64,000 nucleotides of DNA, taken from Fodinicurvata sediminis DSM 21159. GTDB lineage: Bacteria; Pseudomonadota; Alphaproteobacteria; Kiloniellales; DSM-21159. Below, in pieces: positions 26,728 through 35,339 of this stretch. Every line of letters begins with the position of its first letter. Positions within the stretch are counted from its first letter, which is position 1. The notes beneath the pieces are model-generated. The model did not search any database, was not told the origin of the DNA, and worked only from the letters and a program-made list of their open reading frames with translations. The position numbers and the translations under genes are program-made. Location: NCBI RefSeq assembly GCF_000420625.1, contig NZ_ATVH01000014.1, forward strand, positions 1 to 64,000, read 5' to 3'.

Positions 26728-28413
26728 ATGATCAATGGGTGCTTCAATATGGTTCCTGCTAATCTCGAATATGAAAACCTTATCGACCTAATTGCCTCCT
26801 ACGCTGATAAAGGCAGAGGCGAATCTGTTTCTTTTCTTAACTGGTTCTTGGAAAATATTTTCCGATTAGACAGCATTTCTGCCGATGACTCGATTTGCGA
26901 TCGCCCAAATGATCGGGGTATCGATGGTATTTATGTTGACCACGACCAAGAAGAAATTGTGGTTCTCCAAAGCAAGCTTCGTCAGAAAGAGGCAACTGTT
27001 GGAGATGCTCCATTTCGCGATTTGGCGGGAACACTTACGCAATTTAAGGATCGAGGAGCAGTGGAATCGTTACTAAATGGCGGAGGCAACCAAGACTTAA
27101 AGCACATCCTTATGCGCGAGCATGTTGCTGACTTAATTGAGAACGGTTACCAAGTAGTCGGGAGCTTTGTTACCAATCAACCTCTTGACACGAATGGTCA
27201 GGAATTCGTTGAGCAGGCTGACAACATAAGGGCGTACGATCGCAACAGAATTTGTTCCGAATTCATTGACATTGAGAGTGAGGGGGGCGTTGACGAGAAG
27301 TTTGTTATGGACGCGAGTTATGTCGAGCCCATGAAGATACAGACTGGGGACTCCGCTACGACCTATATTTTTCCAGCCAAGGCGTCGGAATTGGTCAGAA
27401 TGTCGGGGATAGATGACGGCACGCTATTTTCTCAGAATGTTCGGCAATCTTTGGGTAATACAAAGGTAAATAAGTCTCTACAATCGAGTGTTAAGGATCA
27501 AAACGAGCACCAAAACTTCCCACTTTACCATAACGGTGTTACGATTTTATGTAAAAATGCACAGTATGAAGATGAGAAAATCACTATTGAAAATTACGTT
27601 GTCGTAAACGGCGCTCAAAGCATTTCGACTTTCAAAAAATCTTCCTCACATCTATCGGACGATTTGCGCGTAATCGCAAAGGTTGTAGAACTTGATGACT
27701 CTGCGCTTGCAAGGAAGATTACAGTTAATAGCAACAACCAAAATGCTATTAAGCCAAGAGATTTGAAGTCTAATAACGAGGTGCAAATTCGCCTGAAGGA
27801 AGAAATGAAAGCTGTGGCAGGCGGCGCCTACGATTTAGAAATAAAACGCGGCGAGCCATCTCGAGAGGGGGCAATCGTCATCACCAATGAGGAGGCTGGT
27901 CGTCTCTTACTAGCAAGTGACCTGGAAGAACCCTATTCTTGCCATCAAGTTTATAAGCTATTTGACGAAAAATATGCAGATATTTTCGCACGCCCTTCTG
28001 TCAATGCTTGGAGAATCGTTCTACTACATAAAATTATGGAGCAGGTAGAAGCTAGCATGCAGAATATCGAGTATAAGCCGCTCTCAAAATATGGCCTTAC
28101 TCGATTTTTTCTTCTGTCTTGCGTTTTTCATTTAATTCAAGAGGATAACGTTTCTCGTTTTTGGATGCAGCGCCCCAGGAAGGTTTTTGAAAATGGAAAC
28201 GTGGATAAATTTTGCGCTGCAGTATCTGAGGTTCTTAAGACGCTAATTGTGGACTTGAACTACGAGGTTAAAGAACTTGGTGATAGCTTCGACTACAAGG
28301 GTGACTTAAAGGGGCCGAATAAGATTTCTGAGTTAAGGGGGAAGTTGATGACCAGTTACATGAAAGACGTTGCTCGCGACAAAGCATCTGCATTCAAGGA
28401 AATGCTTGCATAA
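26728..28413 (+). CDS. AIPR-family (abortive phage infection type) protein with nuclease-like N-terminus
   Basis: A 561-residue cytosolic protein of the AIPR family. The C-terminal two-thirds carries the family blocks LFSQNVRQSLGNTKVN, HNGVTILCKN and VVNGAQSIS. Before it, around residues 64-83, GIDGIYVD followed by IVVLQSK resembles a PD-(D/E)xK nuclease core with a QxK variant, as in restriction-type enzymes. Base composition is far richer in A+T than the flanking genes, a sign of transfer. No partner methylase or toxin gene adjoins. The start is uncertain: 26728 ATG is used, with TTG at 26689 and ATG at 26749 as alternatives; none has a clear ribosome site. A defence role is inferred from the family. 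Confidence 0.8.
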   Translation: MINGCFNMVPANLEYENLIDLIASYADKGRGESVSFLNWFLENIFRLDSISADDSICDRPNDRGIDGIYVDHDQEEIVVLQSKLRQKEATVGDAPFRDLAGTLTQFKDRGAVESLLNGGGNQDLKHILMREHVADLIENGYQVVGSFVTNQPLDTNGQEFVEQADNIRAYDRNRICSEFIDIESEGGVDEKFVMDASYVEPMKIQTGDSATTYIFPAKASELVRMSGIDDGTLFSQNVRQSLGNTKVNKSLQSSVKDQNEHQNFPLYHNGVTILCKNAQYEDEKITIENYVVVNGAQSISTFKKSSSHLSDDLRVIAKVVELDDSALARKITVNSNNQNAIKPRDLKSNNEVQIRLKEEMKAVAGGAYDLEIKRGEPSREGAIVITNEEAGRLLLASDLEEPYSCHQVYKLFDEKYADIFARPSVNAWRIVLLHKIMEQVEASMQNIEYKPLSKYGLTRFFLLSCVFHLIQEDNVSRFWMQRPRKVFENGNVDKFCAAVSEVLKTLIVDLNYEVKELGDSFDYKGDLKGPNKISELRGKLMTSYMKDVARDKASAFKEMLA

Positions 28414-28915
28414 ATTATTATGCGATCAATTGTTCTCGTAGACACTAAACTTCTTCTTATCGACTAGGCCGCAGACTCAAAAGTCTTCAATCAGATTCGG
28501 AATGAAGCCAATTTCAGTGCAAAGGAATAGTTCTCCAGCTTGCGGTCATAATTTGTTGTGATGCCTCTGGACCACTTGATTCTTCTGGAGAAATCGGCAC
28601 AGGAACTGCCGGTGCGAAAGCGCCAGAGAATGCCATTGATCACGCACGCCGCGGGATTTGTTGGGCAACAGCTAATGGGTTACAGCTCATTCATTATCCG
28701 TCAGTTCGTAGCGCCAGCGGCTATCTGTCCTCTATCTCTTGTTCACCAGAGGACATAGACGAATCCTATCTCGTCATCTTAGAAATCCCATTAATGAGTA
28801 TGCGGCCTAGTCCACTCCATTGGATTAATCCCTATGCATCCTGGAAAGCCGAGAGGATTCGGTAATAGGCTGAATAAAAGGCGTAGGCGTCATTTGTTTG
28901 CGGAGGCTATGAGCA
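28414..28915. other. 502-bp gap: island edge with transposase remnant
   Basis: Contains the IS5-type fragment listed separately (28491-28676) and otherwise no gene. An 8-bp inverted repeat (TGTCCTCT / AGAGGACA, 28726-28755) lies beyond the fragment. The base composition shifts from the A+T-rich AIPR gene back to chromosome-like values across this stretch, so it probably marks the right edge of an acquired segment. No intact terminal inverted repeats or target duplications could be identified by eye. Confidence 0.6.
28491..28676 (-). pseudogene. IS5-family transposase remnant with internal deletion
   Basis: A minus-strand frame ending at TGA 28491-28493 reads PTNPAACVINGILWRFRTGSS (the conserved N-terminal block of IS5-type transposases) and runs on through only some 15 residues to TTNYDRKLENYSFALKLASF, the C-terminal TRYDK...F..A.KLA block. 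The whole DDE catalytic core between them is missing and there is no start codon, so it is a dead relic. It marks past mobile-element activity next to the AIPR gene. Confidence 0.72.
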
Positions 28916-29494
28916 ATGATGGGGCTTTTGCGCAGCATTCTCTTCAGTCTTGTTGTCCTGGTTAGCGACCTCGCTGGTTTTGGGCTGGCCGATGACCTTC
29001 AAGCACCTTCCCAGCAGAGCGCTACTGTCGAGATAGCCGAAAACACGCCTCGCTTCAGCTCACAGAGCTATTCGCGCATCCGCACGACCATTCGAGGCGA
29101 GGACGGCAAGTCGGTGCCCGTAGAGGTTTCAGTGCGCCTGCAGAGCCAGGGCGGGGACGAGGCCTTACTGACCCTCGTCCGTGATGGCGCCCCCGGCGAC
29201 CTCATCCTGGCCCTTCCCGACACCAGACTTGGCCCGGAGGACCTGCGCACACTCATCATCCAGGACGGTGCAGAAAGCGCGCTGCACTACACCACTGTCG
29301 GCGCCCTGCGTGCCGGAAATCACGGCCGAGGCCTCACCCTGCAGCATCAGGAGATTGATGACTCAACACCGGCCCTCCTGTTGCGCCGTTCGGGCCGCGA
29401 CAGACTGGAAGCGCGCCTGCACCTGCGCGACACAGCGCGGCTGGGCCGCATCCTGGTCACTCTGGGCGGGGCCAGCGGCTGGACTTCCGTATAG
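28916..29494 (+). CDS. hypothetical secreted protein
   Basis: A 192-residue protein with an N-terminal hydrophobic signal (MMGLLRSILFSLVVLVSDLAGFGLA) and a soluble, mostly beta-predicted remainder with no family recognised. GGAGG stands 9 bp before the ATG at 28916, supporting the start. Its codon usage is like the host and unlike the AIPR gene upstream. The gene ends 33 bp from the convergent DNA ligase gene. No function can be offered. Confidence 0.65.
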   Translation: MMGLLRSILFSLVVLVSDLAGFGLADDLQAPSQQSATVEIAENTPRFSSQSYSRIRTTIRGEDGKSVPVEVSVRLQSQGGDEALLTLVRDGAPGDLILALPDTRLGPEDLRTLIIQDGAESALHYTTVGALRAGNHGRGLTLQHQEIDDSTPALLLRRSGRDRLEARLHLRDTARLGRILVTLGGASGWTSV

Positions 29495-29527
29495 AGCGTG
29501 GCACGCGGCAGCGTTACAAACTCTCTC

Positions 29528-31099
29528 CTACCCCTCCACCAGCTTCTGCAGGGTCTCCAGCCGGTCCGCCTCCGCGGCAGGCTTGTCCCAGCGGATGCGG
29601 CTGATGCGCGGGAAGCGCATGGCCAGTCCGGACTTGTGGCGGGTCGAGGGCTGGACGGCATCGAAGACCACCTCGAAGACCAACCTGGGGGCAACGGCGC
29701 GCACCGGGCCGAAGCGGTCCACGGTATGATCGCGCACCCACTTGTCCAGCTTCTTCAGTTCTTCGTCCGTGTAGCCGGAATAGGCCTTGCCCACGGGCAC
29801 AAGCTCGCCTGCCTCGGTCCAGGCGCCGAAGGTGTAGTCGGAATAGAAGGAACTGCGCTTCCCGTGCCCGCGCTGGGCATACATCAGCACGGCGTCCAGC
29901 GACAGCGGGTCACGTTTCCACTTGTACCAGAGGCCGCGCGGCCGACCGGCGACATAGCGGCTGTCACGGCGCTTGAGCATCAGGCCCTCCAGGCTTTGCT
30001 TGCGTGCCTCGGCGCGCAAGCGGGCCAGGCTGTCCATGTTGTCGGCTCTCACCAGAGGCGAGAGGTCCATGCGCGGTGGCCAGTGACAGGCATACCAGTC
30101 CTCGAGCCGGCGGCGGCGCTCAGTGAAGGAAAGATCACGCAGGTCCTCGTCACCCTCGTACAGCAGGTCATAGAGGCGGATATGGGCCGGATGCTTGCGC
30201 AGTCCAGCCGCCGTCACGGACTTGCGGTTCAGGCGCTGCTGCAAGTCGTTGAAGGGCGCCACGGTGCCCTCGCGCACCACCAGCAGCTCGCCGTCTAGAA
30301 CGCCCTCAAAATCCACGCCCTCAAGCACGTCGGGGAAGCTGTGGCTGATCTCTTCGCCCGTGCGGCTGAACAGCCGGGCCTTGCCGTCATAGGCGACCAG
30401 CTGCACACGGATGCCGTCCCACTTCCACTCCACGGCGAAGTTCTCCAGCTCCAGGCTCTCCACCTCGCGCTCCTCCAGCGGATGGGCCAGCATCAGCGGC
30501 CGGAAGGCGGCGCTGCGGTCCGGCTCGGGACGCGCACCCTGCCCTTCAAGCCAGGCAAAGAGATCTTCATAAGGCGGAGAGAGGCCGTGCCAGACCTCCT
30601 CAATCTCGCCCACGGCGCAGTTACCGAACTCGGCCAGGGCCGTCTTGGCCAGCCGTTCGGAAACACCGACGCGCAGGCCGCCGGTGATGAACTTCAGAAG
30701 TGCCCAACGTCCGGTAGCGTCCAGCGCATCCAGCCAACCTTCCAACAAGGCAGGCACCTCGGCCCGGGATGCCCCCTGCAGGCGCTCGACGATCTCGTTC
30801 AGCTCTGGCGGGCGGTTGGCGCCGGCGCGGCCCTGCCAGATCAGCGAGACGGTCTCGGCCAGGTCGCCCACGTAGTCGTGCGACCAGCGAAACAGGACGG
30901 GATCGTGGCGCGCCTCGGCCAGGGCGCGCACCTGAGCGGGCTTGGCGCTGCGGAAATCTAGCGTGCCGGTCATCGCCCCCAGTGCCCAACCGCGATCCGG
31001 GTCCGGCGCATGCGTGAAGTAGTTCGCCATCAGGCGCAGCTTGTCATTGCGCCCGGGAGTCAAGCTGAGGCGATCGAGCAGGAAGGCAAAACGCTCCAT
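29528..31099 (-). CDS. ATP-dependent DNA ligase of the ligase-exonuclease-helicase-PdeM system
   Basis: A 523-residue DNA ligase that seals nicks through a lysine-AMP intermediate. The adenylated lysine is K226 in EWKWDGIR; further nucleotidyltransferase motifs (GVLDGELLVV, EGLMLKRRDSRY, WYKWKRD) follow, then an OB-fold. An N-terminal DNA-binding region (1-200) precedes. The length and N-terminus fit the bacterial family annotated as cisplatin-damage-response ligase, which travels with an exonuclease, a DEXH helicase and PdeM. It starts 5 bp after the exonuclease stop. The other two partners are at 53-56 kb. Confidence 0.93.
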   Translation of the reverse strand: MERFAFLLDRLSLTPGRNDKLRLMANYFTHAPDPDRGWALGAMTGTLDFRSAKPAQVRALAEARHDPVLFRWSHDYVGDLAETVSLIWQGRAGANRPPELNEIVERLQGASRAEVPALLEGWLDALDATGRWALLKFITGGLRVGVSERLAKTALAEFGNCAVGEIEEVWHGLSPPYEDLFAWLEGQGARPEPDRSAAFRPLMLAHPLEEREVESLELENFAVEWKWDGIRVQLVAYDGKARLFSRTGEEISHSFPDVLEGVDFEGVLDGELLVVREGTVAPFNDLQQRLNRKSVTAAGLRKHPAHIRLYDLLYEGDEDLRDLSFTERRRRLEDWYACHWPPRMDLSPLVRADNMDSLARLRAEARKQSLEGLMLKRRDSRYVAGRPRGLWYKWKRDPLSLDAVLMYAQRGHGKRSSFYSDYTFGAWTEAGELVPVGKAYSGYTDEELKKLDKWVRDHTVDRFGPVRAVAPRLVFEVVFDAVQPSTRHKSGLAMRFPRISRIRWDKPAAEADRLETLQKLVEG

Positions 31100-31104
31100 G
31101 ATCT

Positions 31105-32133
31105 TCAGACGGCCTCCTGCTCCTCGTCGCCACGGCCGATCAGCGACAGGGCCCGGGCGGGCAGCCCCTGCTGCTGCGCAAAATGGATCAGTGCCTCCTC
31201 GTTGCCGTGGGTCACCCAGATTTCAGGCGCACCCACATCGGCGAAGGTTCTGGTCAGTTCGTCCCAGTCGGCATGGTCGGAGATCATCAGCGGCAGCTCC
31301 ACGCCACGCTGGCGGGCCCGCTGGCGCACCTGCATCCAGCCCGAAGCCATGGCGATCACCGGCTCGCTCAACCGCCTGGCCCAGCGGTCGGCAATGGCCG
31401 AGGGCGGGGCCAGCACCAGAGCGCCCGCCATCTCCTCCTTCTGGCTGGCGGTGGCCGGGCGCAGTTCGCCCAGTGCAACCCCGTGGGCACGATAGAGCTC
31501 GCACAGCTCCTGCAGCGCACCATGGATGTAGATCGGCGCATCATAGCCGGCACGGCGCAGGAGTGCGATGACACGCTGCGCCTTGCCCAGGGCATAGACG
31601 CCAACAACATGCGTGCGTTCAGGGAAGAGACGCAGGGAGTTGAGCAGCTTGTCCACCTCCCGCTCCGGCTCTGGATGTCGGAAGACCGGCAGGCCAAAGG
31701 TGGCCTCGGTGATGAAGACGTCGCAGGGCACCGGCTCGAAGGGCGCACAGGTGGGATCCGCCCGCCGCTTGTAGTCGCCGGAGACCACGATGCGCTGGCC
31801 CCGGTGCTCCAGCACCGCCTGGGCCGAGCCCAGCACATGGCCCGCCGGCACAAGCTGCACCCGAACCTCGCCGATCTCGATCCCTTCACCATAGGCCAGC
31901 GCCTGCTGTTCACGACCTGACTTGTCCTTGTAGCGGCTGCGCATGATGGACAGCGTCTCGGCCGTGGCCAGGACCCGGTCATGGCCAGGCCGCGCATGGT
32001 CGGCATGGCCGTGAGTCACCAACGCACGCGGTACGGCGCGATGCGGATCGATGTGAAAATCGCCGGGCGCGCAGTAGATCCCCTGGTCGGTCACGTAGAG
32101 CCAGCTTTCGGGCAGAAGTCGGTTTACGGACAT
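31105..32133 (-). CDS. ligase-associated MBL-fold DNA exonuclease
   Basis: A 342-residue metallo-beta-lactamase-fold nuclease related to mRNA 3'-end processing factors and SNM1-type DNA nucleases. The zinc motif is H41-G-H43-A-D45-H46; VVSGDYK and the later ISDHADW and VTHGNEEALI contribute further ligands. The family is known from its fixed pairing with the ATP-dependent ligase, as here (5-bp gap, same strand). It probably trims DNA ends before ligation; that activity is inferred from the family. Confidence 0.92.
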   Translation of the reverse strand: MSVNRLLPESWLYVTDQGIYCAPGDFHIDPHRAVPRALVTHGHADHARPGHDRVLATAETLSIMRSRYKDKSGREQQALAYGEGIEIGEVRVQLVPAGHVLGSAQAVLEHRGQRIVVSGDYKRRADPTCAPFEPVPCDVFITEATFGLPVFRHPEPEREVDKLLNSLRLFPERTHVVGVYALGKAQRVIALLRRAGYDAPIYIHGALQELCELYRAHGVALGELRPATASQKEEMAGALVLAPPSAIADRWARRLSEPVIAMASGWMQVRQRARQRGVELPLMISDHADWDELTRTFADVGAPEIWVTHGNEEALIHFAQQQGLPARALSLIGRGDEEQEAV

Positions 32134-32231
32134 GGTTCAGGATATGGCTCTCCTGGCGCGCATGACCAGCCCTCTCTACACCGTCTGGAAGCGCAGCAAG
32201 CCTGTTCGGCGCTGCCAGCGAGCCAGGAACG

Positions 32232-33872
32232 CTACCGGCACAACTGCTCGCGCAGAACGTACTTCTGGATCTTGCCGGTTGAGGTCTTTGGCAGTTCGCC
32301 AAAGGTCACGTAACTCGGGCACTTGTAACGCGCAAGATTCTGGCGGCACCAGGAGATCACCTCCTCCGCGGTCAAGGCGCTGCCCTCCCGCGGCGTGACC
32401 ACCGCATGGGGCGTCTCGCCCCATTTCTCGTGCGGCACCGCCACCACTGCAGCCTCGATGATTTCGGGATGGCTGTAGAGCACTTCCTCGATTTCCAGCG
32501 AGGAGATGTTCTCGCCGCCCGAGATGATCACGTCCTTGGCACGGTCCTTGATCTGGACATAGCCGTCGGGATGCACCACGGCCAGGTCACCCGTGTGGTA
32601 CCAGCCATCGCCAAAGGCTTCTGCGCTGGCCGCCGGATTCTTCAGATAGCCCTTGTGGACGGTGTTCCCGCGGATCATCAACTCCCCCACCGTCTCGCCG
32701 TCCGGGGGCACCGGGATCATCTCCATGGGGTCCATGACCTGCAGGTCCGAGATCATCTGATGCGGCACACCCTGGCGTGCGACGAAGCCCGCCCGCTCCT
32801 CGAGCGGCATCGCATCCAGGCCCGGCTGCCAGGCACAGAGCATGGAGGGCCCATAGGTCTCAGTCAGCCCGTAGAGATGGGTGAGCGCGAAGCCCATCTC
32901 CTCCATACGCGCGATCACGCTGCTCGGCGGGGCCGCGCCGCCCGTCGCCACCTGGACCCTGTGATCAAAGACGCGTTTCACCTCGTCCGGCGCATGGATC
33001 AGCATGTTGAGCACGATCGGCGCGGCACAGAGGTGAGTGACCTGGTGTTCGGCAATGGCGGGAAAGATCAGGGCCGGATCGGGCCGGCGGATGCAGATGT
33101 GCGTGCCGCCGGCGCAGGTCACGGCCCAGGTATAGGTCCAGCCGTTGCAGTGGAACATGGGCAGGGTCCATAGATAGACGCTCTCGGGACCGAGCCGGAA
33201 ACTCATGACATTTGCCGCAGCGTTCAACTGTGCGCCGCGATGATGATAGACGACCCCCTTTGGATTGCCCGTGGTGCCCGAGGTGTAATTGAGCGCGATG
33301 GCGTCCCACTCGTCATCCGGCAGCCAGTGGTCGAAGGCAGGATCTCCTTCACCCAGCAGGCTGTCGTAGTCCGTCTCGCCGATCCGTTCGCCGCTGTCCA
33401 CATGTGGCGGGTCGATATCCACGACCAGCGGGCGCGGGCCTTCCATCAAGGACAATGCTTCCACGATCACAGGGGAAAGCTCACGATCCGTCAGCAGAAC
33501 CCTGGCCTCGCCATGATCCAGGATGAAGGCCAGTTCCCGGGCACCCAGGCGCACATTCAGCGCATTCACGACGGCGCCGGCCATGGGCACGCCGTAGTGC
33601 GCCTCCAGCAGTGCCAGGCTGTTGGGCGCCATGACAGCCACGGTATCGCCCCTGCCGATCCCGCGCCGGTTGAGCGCCGAGGCCAGGCGGCGGCAACGCG
33701 ATGCCATTTCCCGGTAGGTGAGACTCTGGGGGCCATCGACCACGGCGGTGCGTGGTCCATAGACCCGTTCCGCCCAGGCAAGATAGGTGAGCGGCGTCAA
33801 CGGAACGTGGTTCGCGGCGTTGGGGTCCAGGTCCCGGTCGAAGATCGAGTGCTTCTCAGAGCTTGCGTTCAT
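32232..33872 (-). CDS. AMP-dependent acyl-CoA ligase
   Basis: A 546-residue ANL-superfamily enzyme activating a carboxylic acid with ATP and CoA. The P-loop TSGTTGNPKG is at residues 197-206; YGLTETYG, WYHTGDLAVVHPDGY and the C-terminal lysine in PKTSTGKIQK complete the set. The start at 33872 is chosen because AGGAG lies just before it; the frame is open a little further up. Last gene of a five-gene minus-strand operon with an acyl-CoA dehydrogenase, so the acyl-CoA it makes is probably oxidised there. Chain length is not deducible; it resembles medium/long-chain members. Confidence 0.92.
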   Translation of the reverse strand: MNASSEKHSIFDRDLDPNAANHVPLTPLTYLAWAERVYGPRTAVVDGPQSLTYREMASRCRRLASALNRRGIGRGDTVAVMAPNSLALLEAHYGVPMAGAVVNALNVRLGARELAFILDHGEARVLLTDRELSPVIVEALSLMEGPRPLVVDIDPPHVDSGERIGETDYDSLLGEGDPAFDHWLPDDEWDAIALNYTSGTTGNPKGVVYHHRGAQLNAAANVMSFRLGPESVYLWTLPMFHCNGWTYTWAVTCAGGTHICIRRPDPALIFPAIAEHQVTHLCAAPIVLNMLIHAPDEVKRVFDHRVQVATGGAAPPSSVIARMEEMGFALTHLYGLTETYGPSMLCAWQPGLDAMPLEERAGFVARQGVPHQMISDLQVMDPMEMIPVPPDGETVGELMIRGNTVHKGYLKNPAASAEAFGDGWYHTGDLAVVHPDGYVQIKDRAKDVIISGGENISSLEIEEVLYSHPEIIEAAVVAVPHEKWGETPHAVVTPREGSALTAEEVISWCRQNLARYKCPSYVTFGELPKTSTGKIQKYVLREQLCR

Positions 33873-33896
33873 CTCTCCACTCCTCTGACCCTCCAC

Positions 33897-34271
33897 TCAC
33901 CCTTGGTTTCCCTTTTCGAGCGCAGCCAGGTATTTCGGGTTCGCACGTGCCAGTCGGTCTCGCGTGTCCTCGACAAGTGCCCTGTAAAGCTGCTCGGACC
34001 GCGCGAGCTCGTCCCAGTCCCCACCGCGTATCGCCCGGGCAAGTGCGGCGGCATCCGCCTTCTCCCCCGCCAGCGCCGCCAGGCGCGCCTCCTGGCGCAG
34101 CGGCAGCGCGTCCGTGCTGTCCTGCAGGGCCCGCTCCGCCAGCCCCATGACGCTCAGCACCATCAGCATGTCCAGGCGCCGTTCTTCCGGCAGGGCCGGC
34201 AGGATCTCGTCCTTGAGAGCGGCGCGCGCCGTCGCAAGCAGTGCGGTGACATCGGGGCGATCCGGAGTCAT
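33897..34271 (-). CDS. DUF6285 protein
   Basis: A 124-residue, mainly helical soluble protein of the DUF6285 type. Such genes typically sit beside an APH-like phosphotransferase and an acyl-CoA dehydrogenase, exactly as here. Its start overlaps the phosphotransferase stop (ATGA), implying translational coupling and perhaps a complex with that kinase-like protein. No catalytic motif is visible. Confidence 0.75.
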   Translation of the reverse strand: MTPDRPDVTALLATARAALKDEILPALPEERRLDMLMVLSVMGLAERALQDSTDALPLRQEARLAALAGEKADAAALARAIRGGDWDELARSEQLYRALVEDTRDRLARANPKYLAALEKGNQG

Positions 34272-35329
34272 GCCACCGCCTCCGTATTCAGGGTACTGGG
34301 AAGGTCCAGTCCAGGGGCCGTCATCTGCAACAGTTCGATCTCGATCTCCGGCAGGCGCAATCCGATCAATCCCAGGTTCAGCGTTTCTTCCTCACCGGAC
34401 AGATAGCGCCCGGCCTGCTGCAAGGCGATGACGGCCCAGCGCAGATGGGCGAAGACCTCCCACCAATAGACCTTGGCCGGATCGATTTGGCGCCCGCTCT
34501 CGTTGTAATAGCCATGATAGAAAGCGGCGCGACTGCCGATACCGCCCGCCGGTCTGTCGCGCCTGCCGAAGCGCCAGCACATGGCGCAGAACCAGCCTAT
34601 GTCCTCGTGCGGGTCCGACCAGCCGGAAAACTCCCAGTCGAGAATGCCCGTCAGTCCGTTTTCGTCCACCATGTAGTTGCCGGTGCGGAAATCCCGGTGG
34701 GCAAGCACGACCTCCTCATTCTCGGGCAGCCGCAGCTTGAGCCAGCGCAAAGCCCATTCCAGGGCGGGCTCGGGTCGGTCGATGGCATCGACGTAGCCGT
34801 ACATGGCCCGAAGCTCGTTCAGCGCCGGGGTTTCTTCCGGCAGGGCGAGAAAGTCGAAGCTGTGGGTCGCGGGTGTGATCGTGTGGATCCTCGCCAGCTC
34901 GCGTCCCAGCGCCTCCGCCAGACCCTCCTTGTCACCGCTGGCCAGGGTATCGTCCTTGACCAACTTCTGTCCCACGGCCGTGCCCCCGACGCGCCGCATC
35001 AGGCAGAAGTCCTTGCCCAGAACCGCGCGATCCGTGCTGTGATGGATCGGCTCGGGCACACAAACCCCGGCCTTCCAGGCGGCCTTGAGCAGGGCGAACT
35101 CCTCCAGGCGCGAATGGCTGAGCGCCACGCCGCTCGCGCTGTCGGTGCGTAACACCCAGGCATGGGTGCCCTCGCGGGGTCCGCCGGTGACCGCGACATC
35201 CACGGCCCAGTTCTCCTGAATGGCGCCACCGGACAGCTTCTCCTGCGCCGTCACCTGGACCTGCTGCGCATCGAACGCCTCCGCGAGATGGCTCTCCAGT
35301 CGAGATAGGGCGGATTGATCCAGGCTCAT
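34268..35329 (-). CDS. APH-like phosphotransferase family protein (ACAD10-N-terminal type)
   Basis: A 353-residue aminoglycoside-phosphotransferase/choline-kinase fold protein. The Brenner motif HRDFRTGNYMV and the metal-binding GILDWEFSGWSDPHEDIGW are intact, so it should be an active kinase. Proteins of this subgroup are linked to acyl-CoA dehydrogenases (fused in human ACAD10/11, where the kinase phosphorylates hydroxyacyl-CoA), and the dehydrogenase gene is immediately upstream (10-bp gap). A role in 4-hydroxy-acid catabolism is a reasonable inference; antibiotic resistance is unlikely. Confidence 0.87.
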   Translation of the reverse strand: MSLDQSALSRLESHLAEAFDAQQVQVTAQEKLSGGAIQENWAVDVAVTGGPREGTHAWVLRTDSASGVALSHSRLEEFALLKAAWKAGVCVPEPIHHSTDRAVLGKDFCLMRRVGGTAVGQKLVKDDTLASGDKEGLAEALGRELARIHTITPATHSFDFLALPEETPALNELRAMYGYVDAIDRPEPALEWALRWLKLRLPENEEVVLAHRDFRTGNYMVDENGLTGILDWEFSGWSDPHEDIGWFCAMCWRFGRRDRPAGGIGSRAAFYHGYYNESGRQIDPAKVYWWEVFAHLRWAVIALQQAGRYLSGEEETLNLGLIGLRLPEIEIELLQMTAPGLDLPSTLNTEAVA

Positions 35330-35339
35330 CTTCGTCTCC

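Noticed and set aside
28558-28758. 66-codon forward frame beside the AIPR gene
   Set aside because: It is the reverse shadow of the IS5-type transposase fragment.
34268-35329. Aminoglycoside resistance gene
   Set aside because: The kinase fold is APH-like, but the operon with acyl-CoA dehydrogenase and DUF6285 places it in the ACAD10-type metabolic group.
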